From contig OX387205.1 in assembly GCA_947561715.1 (NCBI GenBank), forward strand, positions 7,941,001 to 8,005,000: a DNA stretch of 64,000 bases, read 5' to 3'. The DNA comes from Ascidia mentula (Eukaryota > Chordata > Ascidiacea > Phlebobranchia > Ascidiidae). Position numbers and translations under genes: made by a program. Of the stretch, positions 1-12,639 are shown piece after piece; position 1 is the first letter of the stretch, and the number at the start of each line of letters is the position of its first letter. The notes under the pieces are model-generated. The model saw nothing but the letters and a program-made list of their open reading frames with translations. It did no database searches and was not told the origin of the DNA.

Positions 1-382
1 CCTATGTTACGTACACAGCTCACCAAGCTTCTCGCAACTTGGGCATTTACCACAATTCTGGTAAAATCGACAGAAGGAATCTAGCAAATAGAAAAAGTAA
101 AAAATTGCAAACGTTTTTAATTATTATATAAGTTTTCTACTAAAAATATGCACAATGCGTATATTATATAAAGTCAAAAAATGCAATATTTTGCTTAATT
201 TGAAAATACTAAATATTTACGGGTTGCTGAAGTTTTGCAATGTGGCCAGAAATTACTTCCATTGCTGCCACGGACACTTCACATCCACGTAACGAAAAGT
301 GCAATGTGTTGCCAATACAACTGCCAATTTCATCTGCTATTTCATCTGGAAATTTGTTCCAACCAAGTGTAAACGAATCCAT
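1..382 (-). CDS. 5' part of an unrecognised two-or-more-exon gene
   Basis: I do not recognise this protein. An ATG at 382 opens a 54-codon reading frame ending at 221 in a plausible donor (CCC followed by GTAAAT). A good acceptor, a T-rich tract then CTAG, lies at 81-84 and opens an exon at 80 that stays in the same phase to the window edge. The joined product starts MDSFTLGWNKFPDE and continues with no stop for about 80 residues; it looks like a soluble helical protein with no membrane segment. If the first donor is not used, the frame stops at 209, giving a 57-residue peptide. The gene is in the same orientation as the NLR gene upstream of it. Confidence 0.4.
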
Positions 383-1054
383 CTAATCAATTATTTAAGC
401 TGGTTTAACATAACCCAAAAATACATGTAACTACCATAAATCCATACAAGTGTGACTACTGGTTTTGAGTATGTGGATCTAAACCACAACTTCATGTAAT
501 AATACACACATGAAGAGCATGCCCTAACATGATCAGCCTGGCATAAAGTAGGAAAATATATTTCACTCTTTGGGCATTGTCAGTTCATATAAAATAAACA
601 CTGTATGGTGATATACTTTTTCCCACTATATATCACACTAATTCTGTTACTACATAGTACTATTCTTTCTGCCTACAGTAATTTAAAGAACTCTTCTTCT
701 GGCATATAGTTGCGCGATTTTTTGGTGTTTATGCACATGATGAATTTTGCCACATAACCCTGAAGAAGTCTTGCTGGACGAAATGTCGGCTGTAATGAAA
801 ATCTCGCAAAAATAAAATTACTATAGTTTGTAAAATGTACAGTATATAAAACTATTTCCACTATCTCAGAAACTTTAGAACCTAAAGTGGACATATTTAA
901 AATAAGGTGGAAATCGTCAGGGTTACTTGCAACAGAATGGGAAATTATTTCCAGAAGCAATTCACAAGAGTATATAAAACTACTTACAAAGAATGTGGAG
1001 TACGAGATAAATAAGTCACAATTTTTGCCTAAACATCTCAAAATTTTTATGCAG
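383..1054. other. Gene spacer with no convincing gene
   Basis: An open minus-strand frame covers 673-1041, just 3' of the NLR gene, but it shows no leucine-rich-repeat pattern and overlaps a dispersed-repeat-like motif near 752-793. It could be 3' untranslated sequence or an extra terminal NLR exon. The stretch 904-919 is identical to 21512-21527. Confidence 0.4.
752..793 (+). ncRNA. Hammerhead-like motif, minimal Penelope-element type (candidate)
   Basis: The plus strand has CTGAAGA at 760-766, a short stem II (GTC 768-770 with GAC 777-779), GAAA at 780-783 and then TGTC, so both conserved hammerhead boxes are present. The flanks 752-759 and 788-793 pair at five of six inner positions as stem I. 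Stem III would be a single A-U pair, as in the very short stem III hammerheads known from Penelope-like elements. No reverse transcriptase is visible nearby. This may be a relic or a chance match. Confidence 0.3.
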
Positions 1055-4000
1055 TCATACCGGTTGTGACAAGTGCTTTATTCCTGTGGTAATATGCTTC
1101 AGGCCAACACAGGAAATGTCACAAAACTGCATTGAAATTGATTTTAACCATGGCAAAGCTTCTGCCACTGCTGCTGCCCCATCATCATCAAGGGTGTTTC
1201 GATCAAAAACTACTGAATCAAACTGTGACAAAAAAGAATTTTGATTTTGTGCTAAGTTATGAAGATACCAAAACTATTCTAACTTGCTGGACTACGTTTT
1301 CAAACAGGATAAAGTGATACCTGTTCCTTGCAGACTGACATTGCATTGGCAACCTTTTTTAAACAAGATGTGGAGAGACGACAACGGAAGAAAGAGAGGT
1401 TCTTTGCATTGAAAATGCATTCTGACATTGTACCAGCGGTCTTTTCATCAAAATGATTTTCGTCCAATAATAAAGTGTTGATCTAACAAACACCACACAC
1501 GTAAATACATAGTATTGTATAAGTACACCAATGAAAATAGCCAAAATTAAAACAAACATACCTTAAATGGACAATCCTTTATTGCACTACAGATTTGGTC
1601 GAGGGCAAATGATGAAGATTTTCCCACTTCCAGCTTGGAAATGGAAGATATTTTGTGAAGAACAAGTGATAAAGCACAAGTATCAACATTTCCATGTGTA
1701 CGCATATGAACTCCTGGATTTCGTATCTAGGGAAAGGAATATAAGTGCTTTTAAATGAATTTATGTCAAAAAATTATATTAATAAATTTTGTTTATTTGG
1801 TTTGAGTGAAACAGGCAAAAAAAACATGAACAGCAGCATCAGATTCAACAGCACATACAAAAAGCCTTTACTTTTACAAGTGATGAATGGATTTCTTGTT
1901 CAATCAGTTTTAAGTCATCCGGGGGCTTTTCATTCCATTTGTTCTAAAACATGTAAAACACAAACAATGTTTAAAAAAATTAATGTTGCTCCAGTATAGT
2001 TAAAACTACGTCACCGGTTCACTTAAATAAAGAATACTACAAATACATCTAATTGGGAATAAGCAAACAATCTTTCTGCTAAAAATTTGTCCAATATCAA
2101 CTCACCCTGCACAATTCTGCAACATCAATGGAGGATATTGAAGGATAGCAACACCATGTCACCACAACTAGAGGTAGAACCAGCTTTGGAATTTTGAAAG
2201 CAAACACAGAAACAACAGATATTGTTGAATCTCTAATGCAACTCTCTGACAAGTCCACACAGCTGAGATTTTTTATCTACAACAAAAGAAAAATAATATG
2301 CATAATACAGATTATTATGACAAAAATACTACAACGCTTATTCAAAAAGTAACTGAAAGTTTGTTGCAGGAGAAAGTGGTGTGACCGAAAGGGAATATAT
2401 TGTGACATATCAAAGCTATATTTACCTTTAAAACATTTTCCAAACATGTTTCAGGAAAAGGCAGGGATATAGCAAGTTTGTTTATGGTAGATGGGACTTC
2501 ATTCACAAAAAGCTTTAACAAATCTTCTGACAAAGGCTTTTCAAGGTGAATATCCTGTACAAATGAACAAAATTAAGTCACTAATATATATGTATGGACA
2601 GCTATTTGAATTTGTGATTAACCTTTACTTTGATTGAATGTTGGTGAAAGGCTTGCAGTAATTTTTCAAGAGTCTTAGCCTCGAAGTTTGTTCCAGGCAG
2701 TATGAAAATGTTGTGTTGTTTTTCTGACAGACGCAAAACTGTTTCTATGTTGGTTGAATCGAGTGTGGTAAAGTTGCCTGACAAGATAATATTTTGAGGC
2801 AAAAACAAAAGGAAATCTTTGAGGAAATTGTCATCATTAATTTCACAAAAGAGTGACAACATTTTCTGCATTGCACTTTTATTTCCTTTTGAGAGATTAT
2901 TTAACTGTTTGCAAAAGTAATTGTGCAGCAAATCTCTCCGACTGTCCCATGTGTACTTGTCTATTGTGTTTGGAGAACAACTTGCAACAATATCCACCAA
3001 ATGCTCATTGCACAAGGCAAAAACAAACCTTGCAACACTTCTGAATCGGCCAAGTTTAAGAGACTGCAGAGTATGTTTAAACAGTGGCAATGGTGACCAA
3101 AACATGAGGTGCATGGCTGCAAACAAGCTTTGCCATATGTCACTGTACATATCAGCTTCAATTACAGGCATGTTCAGTTTCCACATTCCATTTGCTGCCC
3201 ATATGTTCATTTCAATTTGTTGAAAACTTACCCAAGCTGTTTCCAATTTACTTTGGTCGGAGGTTTTTAATGTGTTACAAAAAGAGCTCCACCCAGCTGC
3301 AGCCACATCTTTTACCTTAACACCAGGTTGGTCAAAAAAACCTTTTTTGAAACTTTTGCAGAGCCCGAAAACAAAAATATGTTGAAGGGTCTTTACAAGC
3401 AATTCTTCACCATTCAAATAAGCCCTGCGCAATGCTGAATAAATAAGAATGCATTCAGCTGGAACACAGCAGTGTGAAGATATATCTGGCTGACTTGAAA
3501 CAAAATTTATGATTTTGTTTTTTAACCTTCCCCCTATTTTAGTGCAAACAGCTTGTTGGGTGTTTGTGTCCCAACCTAGAATTTCAACTACATACAGAGG
3601 CCAATGTTTCAAGTTAACACATTTATAATGGCCTTGAGTTGTCGAAATAATTTTTTTTGCATTGGGTAATACTTCTGCTTGTATTAGTCTCTGAACCAAC
3701 ATGTTTGGATTTTGCTTCTCCAGCAAATTTTTGCTTGCAACAGAATCCGAATTTCCAGACAAATTAAGTATTTCCAAACCATCAAGCACAATTACAACAC
3801 ATGGACTTTTTAGAAGTGACCCCAAGACACTTTTCTCAGTATACCGGAGTTGCTGGAGTGAGGTTTCGCTCAGTGCATTTGACAAAAGGAAATTAACAAG
3901 AGTAGTTTCAGTTTCAAAATCAACATTTCTCAAATTAATGAAAAAAATCCATTCTGCTTTTGGCACACCAACAACCTCGTTCTTTAAGACTTTGTTAATG

Positions 4001-4621
4001 AACATTTTACACAATGTTGTTTTTCCAATTCCTGGTTGTCCAACAATACAAACACAATTCTGATGTTTTTCTTTAAATATGGATCTTGTTTCCTGTGCCA
4101 TTTTGGGGGACATTTTCAGGGTATAGTTTCTTGTCATTTCAAAAACATTTCCAACATTGTCACTGGAATGTTCATTATTTTGTTTACGCTTTTCATCTGT
4201 TTTTGCAGTGTCAAGTTTCTTCAGTTTAGAGGGTAAATTAATATATGTTTGAAAAAATTTTCTTTTTCTGCTATTTGGATTGAAAGAGTCTGGCCGAAGT
4301 TGCAAACTAGCTGCACTTTTGTGCATTTGTATTTCCTTAGCAGACAATTCAAGACATTTCTTGATTTGCAAACAACCTAAAAATATGAACATTTGAAGTA
4401 AACAAACATTATTGAGATGCCAACATTGCCAGCAATGTATGGTATCACTTTAATTTCACTTCATAGTGGGAAAGGCATTTTTCACTATCTACTATTCAAA
4501 TGTTTGTTTGTTTATATTTAATGCAATAAAAAAACATTTAAGAAAAAAAAATTTAAGCAGTTCATTGCACACATATACTACCTTTAGAAGACACTGGTAG
4601 AGTTCTTTTCCGCTTCACCAT
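1055..4621 (-). CDS. NACHT-LRR (NLR-type) protein
   Basis: This is a predicted NLR: a STAND ATPase that in animals senses infection or damage and oligomerises in the cytosol. The eight exons (minus) are 4582-4621, 2629-4376, 2426-2554, 2106-2276, 1878-1943, 1562-1726, 1321-1482 and 1055-1222, about 882 residues. The first junction is phase 1 and all later ones are phase 0. The NACHT domain has a Walker A motif GQPGIGKTT near residue 126 and a Walker B motif VVIVLDGLE near 208. The last six exons code for leucine-rich repeats of roughly 27 residues, two per exon where exons are about 54 codons. The N-terminus is about 110 residues, basic (VKRKR, SRKRK), with no CARD, death or pyrin domain visible. 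The large exon could also end at 2623 (two extra residues). The last exon either stops at the TGA at 1055-1057 or splices on at 1061. Confidence 0.8.
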
Positions 4622-6059
4622 TTTGCAATGCTTGATTGTCTGTCTTTCATCAAATTAATATGTTGGCAATAATTGCAAAATCTTGTGCAAATCATTACAG
4701 TAAACAAGAAACTACAACCTAATATTTTTATTTGGCAATATTCATAATTTATAACATTCTAATAGTAAACAATCTATTATCAAACAAACCAGTAACAATC
4801 ATCAAAACCTAACCTCGAGGAACAAATACTGCAACATACCTCTCTTATTATTTTGCAAATTTGCACACCTCCCGGCAATTATAATTGCACACCTCCCGGC
4901 AATCATTTTTGTTTACGGGCCATTGGTCATCGTCTCGGGTCGTTGGTAAAGGGGACAACTGAATAAACATAAATACCGGCAACAATATTACAAAAGAAAT
5001 GAGCGCTGAAACAGCAGTCCTTTACTAAATTCTTAAAGACTAAGGTTAGTTACATATTCGTTCACAAACACAGCCAAAATATAACGAATTCCCAAATTTA
5101 TTTCGTTATCTATAATTAGATTTTTGTAACAATTTCACTTGAGGCGATATGGAGCCACTATAACAAAAAATGATTCATGACGAAGAAAGTGAAAACCAAA
5201 AGGTATTCTTAGGAACAATGGAAAGCGTTATATGAAATTCGGAGTAAGTGAAGTGTATTATACAGCTTAAATACCAAGCGTTAAACTTATCCTCAAAATG
5301 TTCTTGCTGAACTGACAATGCAGCGTTGACAATAATCAAGATGAGTGTATAGTACATCGGCTTGGTTCGCTTTTACTAAATGTATTGTAACTAGATTCCA
5401 GATAGATTATTTGGGAATGAAACACATTCTACATAATCATAATATGTTTAGGTATGTAATTGTTATTAGTTTTATAGCATTATTTGTTCAATACCTAGTA
5501 CAGGTGTTGAAGTGTACCTGATTGGGAAGAATGGATTAATCCTCCGTGCACATTTTCTTTTATTGGAAATCCATGTAGGAAAATAGTGAACTAATTCATT
5601 ATGAACAATATTAACAGATTTGCTCATAATTCTGAGAATAAAAACAATGTTAACATGACAATTAACAACAGTATGGGCAAGTCTTTTAATTCATAATTAT
5701 ATGAAAAAAATGTGGGCTAGTTTGCACAATCCACATTCATTAGTAAAAAATCCTCCACATAAATTATGCACATTTTAAGTCCATGGCAGATATCTTATGA
5801 AGTTATGTCGTTGTATTAAGTTCATAGTTACGTAGTTTTTTGACAAACAGGCAACTGGCAAGACAGTCATCTATATTTTATGTCATTTATTTATAAATTT
5901 TATGTCATTTTATCAAGCAGTTCTCGGCATTGGTATGACGTAGTATCCTGGAATGTTATGTATCTATACAACATAAATCTATTGATTAGTCACATGATCC
6001 ATTGCTGAGCAGGTTAATTATGTCTACAGGAGTAGTCAACGGATTTTAGGTTATGTGGC
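4622..6059. repeat. Intergenic spacer with a short tandem duplication
   Basis: No coding exon is supported in this stretch between divergently transcribed genes. A 19-bp word, TTGCACACCTCCCGGCAAT, occurs at 4861-4879 and again at 4885-4903. It lies upstream of the NLR start and could be part of its promoter region, but nothing else supports that. Confidence 0.5.
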
Positions 6060-8840
6060 ATGGCCAGTACTGATACAGAACTCCAGGAGGTATTTGATCT
6101 GTGCAGTCCGGATGGTGACGGATTCATAGTTACAGAGTATTTAGCCCATAAACTTGAACAACAGTTTAATGGTCAAACGGTAGATAAAATCCAAGAGGTA
6201 TTGGATCCCCACAGAAAGGGTAGAATTTCTTTTGAACAATTTTGTGGTGCTGTGGTTGAGCTACAAAGCTCTGTCACTGAAAACCAATCTTTGCCAAACA
6301 AGATTGACTTGTATGATGATGCTTCAATATCTGATCCTGAAAACACTTACAACGAGTACGACCTTGTAGATGAAGAAGTGGACGTCAACGAAATGGAAAG
6401 TTTTGAAGCTTTTGGAGAGTCTCCACAGAAACTAAGCCCAATTAAAACTCTTGACTCTGGAACAGAATATTTTAATCGAAGAAGCAGCCTAAGAAAATCA
6501 CACCGTCGATCTGCTAGCTGGAATAACCGGGCTGGATTGCCCACAGCAATCAACCCTGAGCCCCAAATGGAGGAAACATCTTCAGTATCATCTGAATATG
6601 AAGATTTATCAGAGAAAGTTGACATTTTGCAGGTAGGCTTGTTTACATGTGAGTGTTGCTTCTGTTTTTTGGCATATCCAGGGTCCTGGCCTATAAGTAC
6701 GTGCTTTTGTTGACTACCTGCACAAGTGAGATGTAGTGGGTTGAAAAAGTGTGTACTCATAGGTGCAGGAGTGCCAGTGGTAAAAAACTACTGTTTTTTT
6801 GTGTACATGCACAGGAGCCTCATAAATTTACATGCCAAGCAGATAAAATGAAAGTTTGTTATAATACCAATTCACAAATTACATAATCTAAGGCCTTTGC
6901 AATTTGTAGCTCGACCACAAGCAACTGGAAAGTAATCTAAAAGCAAAAAAATGGTCAAAACTGGCGCTTATGTGTGCATTATAATAATAGTTTGAATTAA
7001 TTACTTTTAAATTCATGTTCAAATAGATAAGCAAAATGAGGTTTGTGTTCTAAAAGAGAGATTGCCTTATTTTAACTTTATAGCACATTGTTCACCTGTT
7101 GTGCTAGCTTGTTACATAAACATTGTAATTCAGGGATGGTCAACCTATGCCACATGCCTGAACTGCTGTACACAACTGAATAATAATGAAAGAAAAAGCA
7201 TGCCTTCTCGTAAAAAATAAAAAATAATAAACTTTCGGTAACTTACAACTATAAGTAAATTTCACCGAAATTATTTCTTGTCAAAAACATAGCAGTTATT
7301 CATAATTATTTTGCGTGAGCAGCATTTAATTGTTGCTATATAAATATACACATATATTTAATTTATTGTGAATAATGACATGTAAAGGACTAAAAGCTGG
7401 AATGAAGGGTTGTCTGGCCTAACTGCAATAAAATAAAAAAGTTGGTACAAAGCTTGGCCACCACTGTGGGTGTAAATTATCAGCCATTTTGTGAGTGTAT
7501 CATTTTGTGTATTTGATTCAGCATATCTACTTTTTATGATGCATTGTAGGACCATGTTTCAAGACTTGCTGAAGACAAAAACCTTCAAGCACAGTATGAA
7601 ACTGTTAAGCGTGAAAATCAACATCTAACAACTCGTGTTCATGAGTTGGAGGAAAAAGTACAAGACATGATCGAACATGAAAATGAAATATTGAGAAATT
7701 CCAAACAACGATTGGAAGAGCTGCGTTCTAAGTTGACCAGAGAAAAGGACCTTGAGATTCAGGTATAAACTTTAAAGCGTTTGTAAATACTTATATTTAT
7801 ATAAATATATATATATATGCCTGAGGAGTAACAGTAACATATTCTTGATTTAGAGTTATAAAACCTCATTTTATGACATCTTATAAGTGATAGACCTCTC
7901 AGGCAACCCTATCATTTTAGTTTCAATTTTGTGCTGAAGTCAAATTTGCCTTTGGTAAAGTATGGGTCTGGCTATGTTACATGTCATTATCCTCATGAAT
8001 AATACACTTAGTCTGTATTTAACCTTTGTTGCAGAAAGCTATTGGACCTACAATGTTATCTCTATTATCTTGCCTAGAGCTGTAAATTGTTTAAAAAAGA
8101 ATATAATTTTTTGTTAGACACAACATTACAACAATTTTTTATTGTTGCACATTTAGGTTTTCCAAAGTCGTGTTGATTCACTTACACAAGAAAAACACAG
8201 ACTAGAAGTTGATTTAGTTCAAAAGGCTTCAGTAGTTGAAGATGCAAAGGCTACTTCATCACGTGCACAATCCAGATTGGAAGAATTGACAGGACAACTG
8301 GTTGAAACCAATGAAGAATACCGCAGGTAGACAATGTTTTGCATAGAAACCATACAATGTTTGGGCTATTTTTCAACTCTTTTTTCTGTATGTAGGTTAA
8401 GTCAGAGGTTTACTATTTACCAAGAGAAGCACGAGGAAGACCAAGAAAAGTTGCGTGAAGAAATCACACAATTTCAAAATTTAGCCACTGCAATTCAAAG
8501 GGAAAAATCAGACCTTGAAGAAGAACTAGCATTTTTGAAGGCAGACCCACATTCTGGTCGATTAAAAGCTCATGTTGATGACTTGAAAGTGGAAAATGAC
8601 AAACTAAAGAATACAAATGAAGAACTAAGTGCCCAACTTGCACAAAACATCAGTGATGTAAGATCTCTAATGTGTGGAGATGATCAGTCACTGGCTCAAG
8701 AAATGTCTAACGCAACTAAAGATGAGGTGATTGAAGCTCTCAGAAAACAGGAACAAATAAATGAACAGTTACGAGATTATTTAGACCGTATTATACTCAG
8801 TGTGCTGGAGCGTGATCCTGAAATCCTTGAAATCAAATGA
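6060..8840 (+). CDS. Rab11 family-interacting protein 3/4-like (class II FIP)
   Basis: This is a predicted class II Rab11 effector that links Rab11/Arf6 recycling-endosome membranes to traffic and cytokinesis. The exons are 6060-6632, 7550-7762, 8157-8326 and 8396-8840, with phases 0, 0 and 2, giving 466 residues (human FIP4 is 637). The N-terminus holds two EF-hand-like motifs: a degenerate one at residues about 15-27 (SPDGDGF) and a second with DPHRKGRISFEQF at about 48-60. Residues 70-190 are acidic and serine-rich. From about 180 onward the protein is a long coiled coil. The C-terminus matches the Rab11-binding domain, with RDYLDRIIL and ERDPEILEIK at the very end, as in vertebrate FIP3/4. 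A strong acceptor at 6048-6049 lies 10 nt before the ATG, suggesting a spliced leader or 5' UTR intron. Confidence 0.88.
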
Positions 8841-10755
8841 ATGTCAGAGTGTATTACTTTATTCAGTGTCCTGTCACTTCAAATCAGTATTTTGTGCACA
8901 GATTAATTATTCAAAATTTTATCAATGGTTGAAAAAAGTGATCTGTATTTTTTTATGCGAACGGTGCTATCAATTTGCTCATGCCAATGTTTGCCTTTGC
9001 AACATACTGTATGTGTAATATGCGTAGTATTTTTTCCTGTGATGTTTTTATTTAGGTTGGCATAGTGATTAGCTTTTAAAGTATTTATAGCTTGTTATGT
9101 GCAAGTACTGTGAAGTTGCCGCCTCACAAATTTATGTCTTTAACTGTTGAACTAATGTTACTGCAGTGCACATGTGACAGCATTTTAGCACAACCAACCA
9201 CTTCAGTTTGCTGTTAAGTGGCCACTTTAACAAAGGACTACTGTAGCTGTACTTGTTTATACAGAAAGTTCGCCTTGAACATTTTAATTTTCATGTTTTA
9301 ACAAAAAATTTTACCCAAAAATTAAACCAGAGTCCCTCAAGGTAAATGAGGCATAGTAATATGATTCACTGTTATTAGGTTTTGTGTTGTGTTTTGTTGT
9401 AGTTACACACAACAATGGGATTGTGTTATCAGACCCTGTCTAGTACATTGCCTCATTGTTCCTTTGACAATTGGTGTGAGCGTTGGTTAGTGTTTTGGAA
9501 AAGGTAAATGCGGTTGTTAGATATAGATTTTGTGTTCCAATTTTTGTGTGTTTAATTTCCACTGCTACATTTGGACATTCCATACTTCCTTATCCATTCA
9601 AGTGCATGTGTGTAATTTATAAAAGGCCAGTGTACTGACATAACCACAAATACCAAGAGAACTAATTCTAACTTTCTGTAATTTTATTGCAGTTTACATG
9701 CACTGTGATTTTGTCAGCTTACGGCCAGTAATAATCGACTGTAGTTTTTTTGTAATGGCGTAATGGCTTGATAGACGACGAGATTTTGCACATGCAGTTT
9801 CATTGCGTCAATGTAAGTAATATTGGCAAACCATTCCTGATTTGTTGGGTCATATTTTTGGCTTTATTGGTACATTATTTCACAAATATTATGATTGAAA
9901 CTTCAACTGTTTTTGATTGTGTACATGTTTTCATATTAAAAGTAGTAGTGGTTGTGAATTTATCACTTGGCTAACAGCATTTGGAATATTAGTCTAAATA
10001 ATCCTCACAAAGTTGAAAAATATACTAGGTTTTAATTTCTTTGAACATCACAACAAAAACAAACATATCGTAAAAAGGGCGTTCCTTTTTGTTCGGTTAA
10101 ATTACCTACCAAGAAACATGTAAGAAGTAACGAATCTGAACAGTGGTCTCAAACTAAAATTTCCCCAAAGCCTAATAAAAACTTTTAACAGGAGGACCGC
10201 ATTATGAGCGCCAAGAAAAATTACTACTAATTGCAGTAGTTGTAACGATTCGTATTAAACATTAGTTGATCTTCTCGCAGACTAAAAAGGTTGATATATT
10301 GTTGTTCACGTGTGTATGTGCTTCCATTTGGTGTGACAAACATAAACATAGCGTGAACGAATTGGCTATGGCGTCTCCATTTGTTCGCCACCAATCTACA
10401 AAGGAACATATGGTACACAGTGACGTAATAATCACAATAGCACGTGCCTACCAGAAAAGCCTTGTATCGTTAGTTAATCAGTGCGTGATGTTGACACGTT
10501 TGCTTGGCACTTTAACAAGTAACATTTAAAAGCGTTTCTTAGGTCGCGTGTTTAAAACCCCCTATTTAAACAAACAAAAAACAGTCATTGGAAGTTTTGT
10601 TTCATTTCATGGATCAGGCCTCGGGCCACCAATTAATATGACGTCACAATGTTGGAAATTTTTTTATTGTTTTTTAGCCAATTTCAACCTGCATCATTAT
10701 GAAGTTGGAACCATGAACTCCGAATTCCCTATCAACGACATACAATCGTTAGTAA
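8841..10755. other. Intergenic, no gene recognised
   Basis: Probably the 3' untranslated region of the FIP gene followed by AT-rich spacer. Short open frames on both strands show no family similarity or coherent splice pattern. From 10756 the composite repeat begins. Confidence 0.6.
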
Positions 10756-10794
10756 CCCAGCAAACATTCTTACGTTTAAGTAACGTATGAAATT

Positions 10795-11645
10795 GGTTCT
10801 AACCACAACGTTGAAAATTTGTTTCTACGAGGTTGATTTTGAAAGGTTTTTTAACGTAATTTGAGCAACATTAGATCAACGTAATTTGATGAATGTTTTT
10901 TCAACGTTGAAATCTCATTAGAATCATAACGTTGTTATCGTGTTACCACGAAGTTGATTTTGAAAGGTTTTTTAACGTAATTTGAGCAACATTAGATCAA
11001 CGTATTTTGACGAATGTTTTTTAAACGTTGAAATCTCATTAGCAACATAACGTTGTTATCGTGTTACCACGAGGTTGATTTTGAAAGGTTTTTTAACGTA
11101 TTTTGAGCAACATTGGATCAACGTTATTTGATGGAGGTTTTTTAAACGTTTAAATCTGATTAGAATCCTAACGTTGTTATCGCGTTACCACGAGGTTGAT
11201 TTTGAAAGTTTTTTTTACGTAATTTGAGCAACATTACATCAACGTAATTTGATGAATGTTTTTTAAACGTTAAAATCTGATTAGAATCATAACGTTGTTA
11301 TCACGTTACCAAAAGGTTGATTTTGAAAGTTTTTTTTACGTAATTTGAGCAACATTACATCAACGTAATTTGATGAATGTGTTTTAAACGTTGAAATCTG
11401 ATTAGAATCCTAACGTTGTTATCGCGTTACCACGAGGTTGATTTTGGAAGTTTTTTTTGCGTAATTTTAGCAACATTACATCAACGTATTTTGATGGAGG
11501 TTTTTTAAACGTTTAAATCTGATTAGAATCATAACGTTGTTATCGCGTTACCACGAGGTTGATTTTTAAAGTTTTGTTAACGTAAATTGGGCAACATTGG
11601 ATCAACGTAACTCGATGGACGTTTTCTTAACGTTGTTTTTTGTTT
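10795..11645. repeat. Tandem array, 121-bp unit, about 7 copies
   Basis: The word TTGATTTTGAAAG recurs at 10833, 10954, 11075 and 11196, giving a constant 121-bp spacing, and the array continues with more divergence to about 11645. Each unit contains three or four AACGTT/AACGTA words. Copies differ by scattered substitutions, so the array is not a very recent expansion. It forms the left subterminal region of the composite element. Confidence 0.9.
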
Positions 11646-11892
11646 GTTTGTAGAACGTTGCTGAGCTAACGTAACTTTCAAGTTTTCGTTTGTTGCTCAG
11701 CTTGTGTTTGTTTTGTTCTGAAAACGTAAAACCTTTTCCCAGTAGTAGACGCAAACTGATAACCAATACACAATAGCTGTTGAGTTAAAACTCTGCACCT
11801 TGACATTGGAGCTCCATCATAGGTACACAATATTTCCAGAAGTGTATTTATTAGAATACATTATACAAACACATATAACCTTATTGCGACAA

Positions 11893-12510
11893 CGAGTCGT
11901 CTGAAGATGCACACAAAGACGATTTTCTAAACGGGGCGAACTTGAAAGCAGTCCGCCAATAAGCGTTTATTTCTTTTTTGGTGGTCGAGCTGCACCTCAT
12001 CATGTAATCTGTAAAAAGTTCGCATTACTTTTTGTAACAAAACAAATCATGGTTGTTGTTCTGCCAAAGAACTGCTGCTATATTTCACATACTAAAGCGT
12101 GTTTCATATAGGTTGTTAAAAGATTTTTTTTCTTTAAAACATATTTTTCTTATTGCCACAACCCCATCAAGTTGTATTAGAAAACATCTAAAAGCAAATA
12201 TCTAATGATCTATTAAGGTTTCTCAAAAAGCAATTTTATTTTAACAACCCCAAACTAATAGTGATGGACCTTGGTTTGTCCCTTGAGCATAGCTGAAATG
12301 TTGATGTTTCACTCACCACTTTATACAGTTATGCTGTGGTGAAAGTTCTTTTTCCATGGCTTCCTTTCATACTAAGTTGTGCCATTGCTTCATTGGTCAT
12401 TAATCTGCAAAACATATGAAAATATAACAACAATCTGTGCATTAATATAAAATGATTTACTTACTTTCTCAAGCGGATCACATTGTCTTTAACCAGCAAA
12501 TTACTTTAAG
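11893..12510 (-). pseudogene. Broken DUF4806-like gene fragment
   Basis: Three exon-like blocks on the minus strand resemble the C-terminal DUF4806 domain: 12465-12510 (ending ...VIRLRK), 12317-12404 (LMTNEAMAQLSMKGSHGKR, then TFTTA, a stop, and LYKV) and 11893-12009 (MMRCSSTTKKEINAYWRTAF, ending SLSQ stop). The first two join in matching phase 2 at GTAAGT and TTTGCAG signals. The middle block has an in-frame TAA, and its join to the last block is out of phase, so the gene is broken. DUF4806 is a domain of unknown function; I believe it is frequent in multicopy, transposon-associated proteins, which fits its position inside the composite element. The domain assignment is from memory of the family pattern. 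Confidence 0.4.
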
Positions 12511-12639
12511 CTGCAAAACAACCTGTGTAAATCAACAGTCATTACAAAACACAAAATTTGCTATATAGCACTAAACAAATGATGTGTTCTGAGGTTATGC
12601 TATGGTATACTCTGATATTATTTCTGACATGACTTGAGG

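Noticed and set aside
673-1041. 122-codon minus-strand frame as a separate gene or last NLR exon
   Set aside because: It shows no leucine-rich-repeat pattern, its join to the preceding exon is not in a clear phase, and it overlaps a hammerhead-like repeat motif.
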